Shown here: positions 1 through 10,300 of the stretch, one piece after another
Numbering within the stretch: the first letter of the stretch is position 1
Layout of the letters: every line of letters starts with the position of its first letter
Source of the DNA: Desulfobulbaceae bacterium UBA2775
Lineage (GTDB): Bacteria > Desulfobacterota > Desulfobulbia > Desulfobulbales > Desulfocapsaceae
Length of the DNA stretch: 17,922 nucleotides
NCBI GenBank assembly: GCA_002352445.1
Contig: DEIL01000267.1
Span: 1-17,922 of the forward strand
Reading direction: 5' to 3'
Notes under the pieces: model-generated
Database searches by the model: none
Seen by the model: only the letters and a program-made list of their open reading frames with translations
What the model was told of the DNA's origin: nothing
Translations under genes and position numbers: made by a program

Positions 1-71
1 TTTTTCCCCGCTTCAGCGGCCGTATCGATTGTTTTTGGTGATAAAAATTTTAACCATGCAGGTAAGGCCAT
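1..71 (-). CDS. 5' end of an unidentified lysis-region gene, possibly a holin (truncated by window edge)
   Basis: Only the first 23 codons are present. The ATG (71-69) is preceded by AAAGGAG about 7 nt upstream, a strong ribosome binding site, so the start is well supported. The N-terminus begins MALPAWLKFLSPK and continues into a Lys/Ala-rich stretch. It follows the M15 endolysin by one base, so it belongs to the same transcript and probably to the lysis cassette. Three-transmembrane holins of the gene-transfer-agent type often have a short N-terminus of this kind, but no membrane segment is inside the window, so that identity is a guess. It could equally be another small phage protein. Confidence 0.7.
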   Translation of the reverse strand, partial: MALPAWLKFLSPKTIDTAAEAGK

Positions 72-72
72 T

Positions 73-471
73 TTAATTCTCCTTTATCAGTTCAAAATGT
101 GGAAGATCGTCAAAATGGTTATGCTTAAGATCAGTGGTTCTTCCCCAGTCTCCGCCCCAGCGCAATAGAATTCCCATTTTTTGTCCGATACCCATAATAT
201 GCCCGGCCAGGTATGTGAACCGTTCCCGATCTTCCCAGTCGATAGGGTAAGGGGCAATATCAACCGCCATTGACGGTAATTGATTATGCCTGGATTTCGG
301 AAATTTCAATTTTGATTTTCCAATCGAGTATAATCGATCCTGTTCCGCGGCCCCTCGATGGCCTTCAAGTATCGTAAAATCAAAATGCTTGACTGCTTCC
401 TTTAAGACTTCCTGTATATCTTCATGACAGGTTTTTAATTTGTTCAATGATTTTTCTGAAAAATTCGGCAT
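73..471 (-). CDS. M15-family peptidase endolysin (L,D-/D,D-carboxypeptidase or L-Ala-D-Glu type), 132 aa
   Basis: This is a small single-domain peptidoglycan peptidase of the M15 (VanY/T5-endolysin-like) type. It would cut stem peptides of the cell wall at lysis. The family signature is visible: the strand FTILEGHRG (residues 32-40), then SRHNQ...AVDIAPYP with zinc ligands H62 and D71, and DLPHFEL with H125 as third ligand and D122 as a likely catalytic acid. The WGGDW stretch (105-109) is also usual in podovirus members. I chose the start at 471, with AAGGA upstream. A longer reading from 552 adds a Cys/His/Trp-rich extension that merely reads through the end of the upstream gene. It has no signal peptide, so it depends on a holin. 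It lies 14 nt after the XhlA-like gene. Exact bond specificity cannot be told. Confidence 0.88.
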   Translation of the reverse strand: MPNFSEKSLNKLKTCHEDIQEVLKEAVKHFDFTILEGHRGAAEQDRLYSIGKSKLKFPKSRHNQLPSMAVDIAPYPIDWEDRERFTYLAGHIMGIGQKMGILLRWGGDWGRTTDLKHNHFDDLPHFELIKEN

Positions 472-485
472 GATATTTATCCTTA

Positions 486-731
486 TTACCCCAGGATTGT
501 TTTTATTGCTCCACCAAGTATGACAAGAATGATGGCTCCCACGAAATACCATAGGCGTTTTAATGATGATTTATTCAAATGAGTCTGGGTGACGATCCCC
601 ACAGTCCCATTGCCCTCAAGAATTTTGAACAGCTTTTCAAAATTCCTGTCATTGGTTTTTTTTAGATTGGCAATTTCGGTTTTTATTTCACCGAAAGTAC
701 CTTCCTTTTTACATTCATGATCTTCAGCCAT
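486..731 (-). CDS. Small membrane protein, XhlA-like / putative holin accessory, 81 aa
   Basis: The product has a charged, probably coiled-coil N-terminal half (residues 5-40, with GEIKTEIANLKK) and one hydrophobic segment near the C-terminus (about residues 60-80, LWYFVGAIILVILGGAI). This layout is that of haemolysin XhlA-like phage proteins, which sit in the inner membrane and assist holin or endolysin action. The ATG at 731 has AGAGG upstream inside the end of the adhesin gene. A TTG two codons earlier (737) is a less likely start. It is directly followed by the M15 endolysin, which supports a lysis role. One transmembrane segment is few for a classical holin, so a pinholin or accessory role is possible. 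The assignment rests on architecture and context. Confidence 0.65.
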   Translation of the reverse strand: MAEDHECKKEGTFGEIKTEIANLKKTNDRNFEKLFKILEGNGTVGIVTQTHLNKSSLKRLWYFVGAIILVILGGAIKTILG

Positions 732-749
732 ATTCAAAAACCTCTGCTC

Positions 750-2897
750 TTATCGGGCATTGGCCCAAGGAAAAGGCTGCCCTGCAAATTCGATTGATAT
801 ATATTTTTCTCCGACTGCGTTTAGCTCAACATCAATTGTCCTGATCTTTCTGGCATAAGCCAGAAAATCAAGAAAGTCTGTTGTTCCCTCGATGTCGTTT
901 GTATTTGGATGCAGCTCATTATTATCCACATTATAACCAAGCCTGTCTTTTGTGAAAAACAGCCAGTTATCAATATCATCCTTGTTTTTATATAGCCCTA
1001 ATGCCGTTCTAAAACCCGTGTGAGTATAAGGCCCATCAGCGTTATTATTTCCTGTGTGAACCCCCAAAAAGCTAAACCCTTCAATTTCCATCAGGGCGAT
1101 TACCCTATATGTCCCGGTAGGTGCTGCGCTTTTTATCGTGATATTGGTATTGTCCACACTGACGTACTGAGTAGCGGTTTCCGCTTCTGCCGGTGATGGA
1201 TCGATCCTGATGTTATAGTTTGATGTCAACCCGGGATGGGTCAAATACAAACTGCCGGCGATATTTGTTAATTTTGCAATTCCAACCTGCGCAGAATCCA
1301 AACCATGGGCCTGATTCGTATCTGATCCGGTTGTATGAGATATCTCAGTGGTAAAGACGCCGTAACCGGATTCAACCCTTAAAGACACTCCTGTATAGGT
1401 ATCACCACTCACTAAGGTTTGTTTTGTTCCTTTGGCTGCGTCCGTGTCAAAATGTATCGAGTTAGTGGGGTCGTCTGAAAATCTTACATCCCAGGATTCA
1501 AGGTTGGATAAGTTTTTATATATGTCTATCCAGGCACTCCAACTCGAACGAGCAGCAGCTATGTTTGATTCGATTGCCGAGCCTAAAGCTGAATCAGTAA
1601 CACAGCCTGTTTTAGAGTCGGAAATGAGTGGGTCGGATATATTATCCGCGCACAGCGCTTTAAATCCTGTGGGCGGGGAATAGGTGAAACCGAGTTGACC
1701 GAAATTTAATGTTCCTCCTGAGCCCTGTCCTACACCAAAAAATAAATCATCAGGAAGTGAAGAATACATGATGCCTTGCGAAACATTGTTCTTATACATG
1801 GTAATTGTTTTAGCATCTGAGTCAACCGCAATACCAATTACATCACCTGCTCCAAAAGTCAGGCCATAAGAACCATCTGCGCCAATATGATATTTTACAG
1901 CACTACCGTGATAAGTCCAGCCATAGGCATCTGATCCAAGATAAGTTGCTACTGTTCTTTTTTCTGTACCCACTCCAACCATTTCAGTTCCAGCAGCAGC
2001 GGTATATTCGGCATACCATTTCCCACTATTTGGTATCCGCATTGTGCTCAATCCAGCGAGCACAGAATCAGCCTTTAAATTACCGTCTAAAAGATCAGTT
2101 ACACCCAAAGCTAATTCATTAATAACTGGATAATTATTTGTCGGTGTATCTATAACCTGATTATCGGTAGTGAAATAATAATCGGTGAAGTCGTTGCCCC
2201 TACCGGATTGATCTTCGCCAAAATGAGATGGGTTAGAATAATCAAGATAAAAACTGTTTGCACCATACGTCCCTGTGTATTTTTTTGGTATCCATATATT
2301 GTTTTTACTTTCGCCAAATGATGACGGCAAAAGTTGTTGGCCTGTGATAAGTTGAGTTTCAGCCATATATCCTAAAAAATAATTTCCAGAGTAGTTTCTT
2401 CCAACATAATGCGCCTGTTGCCATCCAACCCCACCATTATAATCCTGAGTTACATAATTACTATAAGAAAATTCAGATTCTACTCCATTAATATATACTT
2501 TTACTCTATCAGCAGCTGTCGCCAATGTAGTATCGACAGAAATTACGAGATTATACCAATTTGTTATATCACGAAATAATGGTGCTGTGTAATAACGACC
2601 ACTACTACCACCACTAAATTGGATATCTATATAATTATTACTACTAATAAATATATTATCATAACTCGTCGGAGCAGTTGTCCCAAGTAAACAATATGTA
2701 TCATTTAAAAAATAAACTTCACCTCCTCGTTTAAACCATGTTGAAAATGTCCACTTTTTTCTATCTAAATTAGTTTCAGTCATTGATCTACGTAAATATG
2801 CCAGATTAACATTTCTAGTAAACATACAAGCACAATAAATTTTGTAGTCATAAAAAGAAAGTTCATCATCAGCAGGTATTAAGAAAAAAGGAAACAT
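750..2897 (-). CDS. Distal tail adhesin: LamG-like + SPRY-like + phage C-terminal domain, 715 aa
   Basis: This is a likely receptor-binding tail protein. Three modules are visible. Residues about 27-220 form a concanavalin/LamG-like sandwich, with KWTFSTWFKRG, WYNLVISVDTT and a VKVYINGVE strand. Residues about 285-415 are SPRY-like, with KWYAEYTA, IGIAVDSDAKTITMYKNN and the typical exit TYSPPTGFKAL. Residues about 430-715 resemble the C-terminal domain common in marine phage adhesins (DUF7483-like), with GFSFLGVHTGNNNADGPY, a GFRTALGLYKN strand, a NWLFFTKDRLGYN strand and the ending YISIEFAGQPF. The ATG overlaps the fibre stop codon as TAATG and has GGAG 10 nt upstream, which favours this start over Met25. 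The first 600 nt are much more AT-rich (about 30% GC) than the rest (about 48%), which suggests the binding module was exchanged. Domain names are from memory of the families. Confidence 0.8.
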   Translation of the reverse strand: MFPFFLIPADDELSFYDYKIYCACMFTRNVNLAYLRRSMTETNLDRKKWTFSTWFKRGGEVYFLNDTYCLLGTTAPTSYDNIFISSNNYIDIQFSGGSSGRYYTAPLFRDITNWYNLVISVDTTLATAADRVKVYINGVESEFSYSNYVTQDYNGGVGWQQAHYVGRNYSGNYFLGYMAETQLITGQQLLPSSFGESKNNIWIPKKYTGTYGANSFYLDYSNPSHFGEDQSGRGNDFTDYYFTTDNQVIDTPTNNYPVINELALGVTDLLDGNLKADSVLAGLSTMRIPNSGKWYAEYTAAAGTEMVGVGTEKRTVATYLGSDAYGWTYHGSAVKYHIGADGSYGLTFGAGDVIGIAVDSDAKTITMYKNNVSQGIMYSSLPDDLFFGVGQGSGGTLNFGQLGFTYSPPTGFKALCADNISDPLISDSKTGCVTDSALGSAIESNIAAARSSWSAWIDIYKNLSNLESWDVRFSDDPTNSIHFDTDAAKGTKQTLVSGDTYTGVSLRVESGYGVFTTEISHTTGSDTNQAHGLDSAQVGIAKLTNIAGSLYLTHPGLTSNYNIRIDPSPAEAETATQYVSVDNTNITIKSAAPTGTYRVIALMEIEGFSFLGVHTGNNNADGPYTHTGFRTALGLYKNKDDIDNWLFFTKDRLGYNVDNNELHPNTNDIEGTTDFLDFLAYARKIRTIDVELNAVGEKYISIEFAGQPFPWANAR

Positions 2898-4300
2898 TAG
2901 TTTGCACTCCAGATTCTGCGAGCATATACGTTGCTACCCACATTCCAGTATAAATATTGGGTTACTTCATTGATCCCGGTGTTTACTGCAAAAGGATGAT
3001 TAGCAAAATTATAAACGGCGGGTTGGGTGTATGAAAAACCTCCTGCATTGGTAACCACGACTACAACAGCATAATTTTTATCAAGCCCGGTAGGAGCGCT
3101 GAGGACTGCGTTTTCAGTCAAAGATAGCGTTCTGAGTGGCCCGGCTGACATATCTAAAGCAACATTACCAGTAGAAATTGAAAGAGCAGACGATGGCATG
3201 GCTTGAGTTTTTGACCACTCATTATTGAGATTCAAAAAACCTGCATTTGAAACAAGGGCTGCTGCATCCGCACTTCCAAGAACCGTTCGCATGAATGATG
3301 TAAGGGTAGTCAATGCCATAGCTGCAGCACCGGTGAAATATGCCAGTTGGTTTGCGGATGGAGATAGGCCGGCCAGGGCATTTAAAATCGTGCTTGCTTG
3401 TTGAGCATCGAGATTTGATCTTGCTGCTGGTGCATCAACACTGCCAAGCAGCGTCCGCATAAATGATGTCAACGAGGTCAAGGCAACTGCCGCAGCACCG
3501 GTAAAATACATCAATCTATCTGCCGATGGAGATAAACCGGATATGGCCGTTAGGATGGCATTGAGTTGTTGAGCGTCAAGATTTGTTCTCGCTGCTAATG
3601 CATCCGCACTGCCGAGCAAAGTTCGCATGAAAGCCGTCAATGATGTCAACGCCATTGCCGCAGCACCGGTGAAATATGCCAGTTGGTTTGCGGATGGAGA
3701 TAGGCCGGCCAGGGCATTTAAAATCGTGCTTGCCTGCTGTGCATCAAGGTTTGTTCTTGCATCTAAGGCGTTCTCATCTTTTAATAGATTCTGCATAAAA
3801 GCACTTACAAGCAGGCCACCAGCCGAATATACATCGATTGTTTCAAGTCCATCCCCTGCGGCGTTAAATCTTACAAGATGCAATGGAACTGGATCGGGAA
3901 AATCAAAATTTGAATACACTGATGTTAAAGCAAATTTTATTGCCCTTCCAAAGGTCTCAGCAACCTCCTGATCCTTGAATGTGAGTTTATCGAATCCGCT
4001 TTCAACCAGCTCGGCGTCAAAGTCATGTGAATTGAGAAGATTCAAAAGCTGGTCGGATGGTGTTACCCGGGTAATATGCAGTTTCTCAGTTGATGAAGGT
4101 GCCGTATCCATAACGACTTCATCATTAACCACATTATAATCAACGCCTAATGTCTGGAGCGTTTTCCCACCCGTGACGGTATCAATCAGGTTAACAACCA
4201 GGTCGCCGGAAGCTATATAGTCAAAAGTCACAGGGAAGTTTGTAGTACTTCCATTTCCTGTGTATAATTCAGGAGTAAAGCTTTGCGCCGTGACACTCAT
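2897..4300 (-). CDS. Tail fibre protein with T7 gp17-like N-terminal attachment domain and 56-residue repeats, 467 aa
   Basis: The first 150 residues resemble the N-terminal anchor of T7-type tail fibres, with FPVTFDYI, a LGVDYNVVNDE strand, LHITRVTPSDQLLN and the following DAELVESGFDKL helix. This part should dock the fibre on the tail. Residues 180-347 are three tandem 56-residue repeats built on ARTNLDAQQ, LSPSANQLAYFTGAAA and LTSFMRTLLGSAD, preceded by a partial unit (165-179). These probably form a trimeric shaft. Residues 355-467 are a separate C-terminal domain with no recognisable catalytic motif, probably the interface to the downstream adhesin. The start has AAGGAG 8 nt upstream and abuts the giant gene's stop (TAAATG). 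The end overlaps the adhesin start. It is short for a complete fibre, which fits a two-protein fibre plus adhesin arrangement. Confidence 0.85.
   Translation of the reverse strand: MSVTAQSFTPELYTGNGSTTNFPVTFDYIASGDLVVNLIDTVTGGKTLQTLGVDYNVVNDEVVMDTAPSSTEKLHITRVTPSDQLLNLLNSHDFDAELVESGFDKLTFKDQEVAETFGRAIKFALTSVYSNFDFPDPVPLHLVRFNAAGDGLETIDVYSAGGLLVSAFMQNLLKDENALDARTNLDAQQASTILNALAGLSPSANQLAYFTGAAAMALTSLTAFMRTLLGSADALAARTNLDAQQLNAILTAISGLSPSADRLMYFTGAAAVALTSLTSFMRTLLGSVDAPAARSNLDAQQASTILNALAGLSPSANQLAYFTGAAAMALTTLTSFMRTVLGSADAAALVSNAGFLNLNNEWSKTQAMPSSALSISTGNVALDMSAGPLRTLSLTENAVLSAPTGLDKNYAVVVVVTNAGGFSYTQPAVYNFANHPFAVNTGINEVTQYLYWNVGSNVYARRIWSAN
3260..3763 (-). repeat. Three tandem 168-nt in-frame repeats in the tail fibre gene
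   Basis: The units run 3763-3596, 3595-3428 and 3427-3260 (fibre residues 180-235, 236-291 and 292-347). The period is exactly 168 nt: the same GCAGCAC block begins at 3324, 3492 and 3660 on the plus strand. The first and third units are identical over 74 nt (3660-3733 and 3324-3397), while the middle unit has diverged across the same stretch. This points to recent duplication or gene conversion between the outer units. Confidence 0.92.
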
Positions 4301-7300
4301 TTATCTTCTCCTTGATCTTTTCTGTTCGCTGAAAAACAACCTTGAAAAATCCTCGGTTTCACCGGTCATCAAATCAATCATACCATCCACAGTAATGATA
4401 AGCTGGTTTGATGGTAATCCCCACCAGTAACCGATTACTTTCGTGGCCGGTTTTATAATTTTGCCTAATTCTTTTTCTTCGGCCCAAATAGCCTTATTCA
4501 GTCTTTTGATTTCCTCTCCAAATCCCACGGCCGGACTCATTGTATACCCATAATCTTTGATCATCCCGGAAACTATATCACGCACAAACGGCAAACCGCC
4601 GGTACCGTACGATACAAGGTCTTTCCACCATTCATCATCTTCCGGTAATCTTCGCCGGTTTATGATGCCGCCGAGTATGGACGGGAATATCAGTATCCAC
4701 CAATAGGCTTTCATTGCCTGTAATGTATTGATGTTTCCAAGCCGATACATCTGTGCTGTCTTCATCATTTGATTTTGAAACACTGAAAAAAACGTGTAGA
4801 ACATCGTAAACAGTTTTTTCAATTCACCGCCTCTTTGAATCCCGGCCAGGTCTTTAGGTGATGCTGCGGGCTGTGTTTGCCGAACCAGTTTGTCCGCGTG
4901 ATCCACGGCTTTATCTTGATTATTATTATACCGGTCCATACCTTCCTGATATCCTGCCAACCAGGTCGGCATGGTCGCCACTGCATCCATAAAGCCGATC
5001 ATACCAAAGAATGCTTCCCGGGCAGTTTCCAAACCCGGTCTATGGGTCGGATCAAATTCTCGGGCAAACTGGGCAAGCTCACGGTCCCATTGACGCTTCC
5101 TGTTACGGATCATGGCTGAATTTTCTTTTATAAACTCTGCCGTTTTTCGTGGATGTGCGTAAAACCTTGACATTGCCCTTAATGTTCGGCCTAAACCCAC
5201 TTCTTTAATGGTTTGGGTCAAAGACAGCGCCTGTTTTGCGGCTACAGAGAATTTTGCACCAAGTGCAACCACCGTTGTTCCCCTGCGGATCCTGCCCAAT
5301 ATTTTTTCAAGATTGCATGTGGGTTCAGGCTTTGGCCGGGCCACATATTTTAACCATGGCATTAGCTGGAGGTAATTCTCTTTTCCGATCGTGCCTTCTA
5401 CCATGTGCCGGTACACCTTATCGGCAATAATTTGCTGCGCGTTTCTGATCGGGATTTGATGAGAAATATTGTGCACCACATCAGTAACGTGTTTTGCAAT
5501 GGTAGAAAATTTAAGCAGGGGCGGTAATTTTCCGCCTTTCCTTGCTTTCATATGCCCGGCTTCCACTTTTGGCCGTGTATATGCTGACGCACTGTGATCC
5601 AACATATCCTTTTCAGAGGCGTGCTTTGCCACCAAGAAGGACAATTCCCGATCGAAAATTAAAGGAAAATAATTCCCTCCCACCTTTTTCAGATCCACAC
5701 CGGTCAGATCTTTATGTACCGTGTTTAATTCCGGGTATAATTCATCAATAATATTCCATATGTTAATAACGAGCTGCCGTTCATCTTCATTCAGGGTATT
5801 CACGATTTCCTGTATCTGCTGATCTTCCCATCCGTACCCTGCCCGTAATGCTTTCAGGTTTCCTTCATTTCCTGAGTTTAAGGCAACCATGACCACTTCT
5901 TCTTTCGTCAACGGTTTTTTCATCCAGGGCAGACGGATTTTTTCAAAAGCCCACTTTCGGTTAAAACCTTTAAAGGCAGTACGAAGCTTTTTCCATACAT
6001 CTTCGCCTAATTTAAACTCATGGTCTTCCGCTTTTTTGATCCATTGGAAAATTTGATAATTGGGACCGTCATCTTTCCACCCATCCAGCCATTGAAAAAG
6101 AAATTCAGCTTTTCTGAGTTGTGCCAGAAATTCCTTTGAACCCTGGCTCATCGATTGCCACCATCCCATCTTCCGTTGAGACGGAGTTTCAATATCTTCG
6201 GATATGCCGGCACTACCATGGACCTCGTACCCGCGTTTAGTCATTTCACCGATCGTCGATCTCAATTCCCGTTCTTTTTCAGCTTTGATCAACTTGCCTT
6301 CAGTTCTACCCATATGAGCCAGCATGTCTGCAATATCCGCAACGATTTGCCTTTCATCCGGTGTAAGAGGTTTGCGAAAGCCCTTAATATTTCTCATTTG
6401 TACCGGCCGCATGGTAAGTAGGTCTTTTATGGTATCAACAGTCCATTCATTATTTTCATATCGTTGCTCTAAGAATGCCTCCAGGTTCTTTTCGGGAGTA
6501 ACCTGAAACGACGGTGGGACATAATAATACTCCTGGAGAAAATGTGTGATCTGCTCTCTATATTCCGGAGGTATGGACTTTGACCGCATGTATCTGTTCA
6601 TACGGTTATCGATGATAGTCTTTTTTCTCTGTTCCTTGATATTTCCCCGGATCTTCCGGACCCTCTCTCGTTGCTGTTCCCTCAATTTCAGTGTTTTTTC
6701 CAAGGCCCCTTCTTTCTTACCCTCACGGAAGGCTTTACGGGCTAAAATCTCATCATGTTTAAAATCCTGAACGAGTTTCCGATAATCTTCATCCTTGATC
6801 TGTCCAGTCTGCTCTCGGATGGTCTTTTTAAGATCTTTTCGCGCTTTCGACTTTTTCTTTCCGAGCATCTGGTTGAGGATATTGATTTCTTCATCAATGA
6901 TTTCCTGGTACGATTCTGCATTCTCGTAATCGAGGCCACGCTCATATTCCATCCAGAGATCGTCATTGTATCTTTGTATGGCTTCCTTTTTTGTGGGATG
7001 ATTAAGGATGTCCTGGATTAATTCATCCGTATTATAATAGTTGTATTGAGTGGCGAAGAAGTCTGCATTTAAACCGTTCTCAGATATGAGTCCTGGCATT
7101 CTGGAAATAAGATCTCTAATATGATCCTTATCGTAAAGATCGTACAGGTCTGACAGCTTCAATCCTCCGGAAGCTTTCAAATCATCCATCATCAAATAAA
7201 AACCATCATTCTGAATTGAGTCTATGGCCTCTTTAAGGAATGCAGCTTTAAGTTTTTTCTCATCCTTCTTGCGCTTTTGAGCAATGCTGCCCAGTACACG

Positions 7301-10300
7301 CTTTCTGGCTTCGACAACTATCTGATCATATTCGTGTACACTGGCAGGATCGATGCCCCGGATTTCGTGTTCATTGATTTTTGACTGTTCATCTATTTCC
7401 AGATCACCCGCTTTAATCCACTCATTAATATCGGCAAAGGGATCCGCTTGCCGCTCGATTTCCGTGGACACCCATCGATCAAATATAGATCTGACAGAAT
7501 CATTCAGCTGGATGTCAAGATTTTGGATCGACTGATATATATCGATCAGCCACTCTTTCATTTTTTTAAATACATCCTGGAGACGTGAGGTGGGCGCCTT
7601 TCCTTCCATACAATAGGCTTCAAAGGCTATGGCTGATTTTTCCCGTTCTGATTTAGACCATGCGGATAAACCTATTTCCGCACGATCCGGATCAACGCCC
7701 GCGAATTCGGCAAGGGTATAATAATCCGCATGTTTTTGCTGATATAACAGATCGGTGATGATATGGCCGAGCTCATGTATCGGGGTTGATACGTCGGCAG
7801 ACTCAAAAGCATGAATGATCTTTGGTATGTTTTTATGTAGGTTTTCAATGGCCCCGCGAGGTGGCGCGGAGTCCTGATATAGAATATCGTCGTCTTCGTC
7901 TACAGACCGAGGTTTAGAACTTCCTCCCAGGAGAGTCTCAGAAGTGCCTGGTTCTTTTTCACCCAATCCAAGCCTCTTTTCTGTACTCTCTTTTCTGTCC
8001 AGTCTATCAGGGTCAGCAGTTCTTCTTCGGTCCCCGGTGGTCTTTCTTTGTAACCGAGAACTTTCGTAATGTCTTCTAATGTCATCGGCATTTCGTGTGC
8101 CTCCTTCATAGCGCATGTATACAACGTCTGGTTCTCCGAATTTATCATAATCCCACTTTTCTGGTGCGTACTCATCATTCCATGCATCCCGCTTAACTTC
8201 CTTGAAACCAAAACGTTCGTAATATTCAGCTAAAAAGCCATCATAACAATCAAGGGTTTCACCCCCGTTGACAATAGCAGCAATTACCGCTTCAGCACCG
8301 GCGCCACGTTGTTCGCTATTGTTGAATACATTTACAACATCATTTTCAGGAGTCAGAGCATATCCAACCGTTCCGTCCTCGGTTGTGAATGTCTTGAAGT
8401 TAGAAAGTTCCTCATCAGAATACCGGTATAGAAAATCAGGCCGAGTAGTATTATCAAGTGCCTTGTTAAATGAGGATGGATCGGTTTCAACAAATTGAGG
8501 CTTTACTTCTTGGCTTTTTTCTTCAACCGCTTTTCGAGAGAATTCATTAGAGTCTTGATATTCCGCATCTCTCGGAGCTTCCTTTTCAATTCTTTTCTTT
8601 TCTCTTTTTCTGAGCTGCTCACTGCCTAATGCCTCCTGCTTTCTCTTATTATAAGCCTGCACTAATTCATTGTAAAGCAGTTTTTCATCAAATTCTATCT
8701 CCCCTTTTAACCATTTTTTGGCTATGGTTTTAGCAGAGTTCTGAGTTTTATTTTTAATGGCATCGATGATTTCAAGCCCTTCGCGGAAGGACTGCTTTGC
8801 TGCAGCAAGATCCAGCATTTTCTGATGATCATTATCTTTATGGGCTTCTTCATATTCTTCGTTTAATGTTTCCCTGGCTTCACTCATGGAGACCTGGAGG
8901 CTGTCATTATCCAGGGCCTTAATTCCTAACTCATAACCGAATTGTGTGATTTGTCGCGTATTCTTGGCAGAATCAACCAGGATTTGAACCACATCGGGAG
9001 CAGATAAAATGGTGTCAATGTCCACGGCACCTTTTGCCGCCTGCATCACTGCGGACTGAAACTGCTCTGCGGTTCCGGTTTCAAATCCGCCGATTACATC
9101 GGTATAAAATTCTTCCGGGCTTTTTCCATTCCTTTCGGCCCATGACCGGGCAACACCGTCAAACAAATCCTGTTGTGTTTCCACTTCTTCATCAGAATAT
9201 CTCTTTTTCATCGAGTCAAAGAATTGTTCCCGGGATTCACTTTCAATCGGTTTTTGAAGATCGATCCGCCTTTTAACGGTTTCCACAACAGTATCGATGT
9301 CAACCATTTCATCGATATGTTTTATTTTTTCTATTAGCTCATTTTGGTTGATATTTTTTTCATGAACGTGACTTTTAACTGATTCATTTAAGGCATCTTC
9401 CTCGGACACGCCCTGCTCCACCATGTTACCGACCTTGACATCTATCGCAGTTTTTTCTTGAGCCGGTAAAGATTCATAGATTTGTTTTACTTGTTCATCT
9501 TCAGATTGTTGCGCCTTGCTGTCCGCGTACATTTTACCTGCACTGGTCAACCCACCAAACCACATAGCCAGGCTCCCTTCATACCAGCCCTCTTTGGTTG
9601 CCTGCCAGAAACCCTCGATTACTTTTTTAAATCTTTGATCAATGGATTCACCAGGTGTTTTTGCCCATACTTCGGTGATAAGCTCCGGGTATTTTTGAAA
9701 CCACTCTGTAATAAATTCCGCCACCATTGCAGAGCCGACATCTTTGATTACTTTTGTTACAGTCCGGCCCGGCTTAAAAAACCTCAATGCCTTGCCCAAA
9801 CCAAACGCCTCAAGGGGGGCTTCCATGATTCCAGCCGCAATGCTTGATTTAAAAGCTCGCGCTGGTTCCACTCCCTCTTTAATCAACTTCTCATATTGTC
9901 CGCCGGCGATCTGTGTACCCATGAAGAACATACCGCTGGCGGGACCACCAATCAGAGTGGTGACTATCTGAGCGAGAGCCTGCGGAATCATCTGGACAAA
10001 ATCTTCACCGTATCGAACAAAACCGGATTTATGTTTTCTCGATTCCAGATAAGCTTTGTCAGGTTTGATTGTTTCGGATTCTATAACTTTTTCATGCCAT
10101 GATTTTTCGTGTGGTTTTCTCTGGTTGACGAATGGGTCATGGAGCTCAGAAAATACCCGTTTGATTTCCTCCAGCTCTGACCTTGAATATGTCCCTTCCG
10201 CCTTTAACTCTGAATACATCTCGGCCATGTCTTTCTGATATTTATCCGCCCAGGCTTTATTCTCCCAGGCAGCAGACCGAACTAGGTCCTTACCCCCTTC

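Noticed and set aside
472..552. 27-residue N-terminal extension of the M15 endolysin
   Set aside because: It re-reads the end of the membrane-protein gene in another frame. The ATG at 471 has its own AAGGA and starts the conserved domain.
750..2897. Variable region of a diversity-generating retroelement in the adhesin
   Set aside because: The C-terminal domain is not the C-type lectin type, and no template repeat or reverse transcriptase is in the window.
3260..3763. CRISPR-like repeats
   Set aside because: The 168-nt units are in-frame coding repeats without spacers.
6742..6966. 74-codon same-strand alternate frame in the giant gene's coiled-coil region
   Set aside because: Composition is Arg/Ser/Lys noise and I saw no strong Shine-Dalgarno, unlike the nested frame at 7900-8091.
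9482..9847. 121-codon plus-strand open frame inside the giant gene
   Set aside because: Antisense shadow without start signals and with non-protein-like composition. The other plus-strand open frames in the window are similar.
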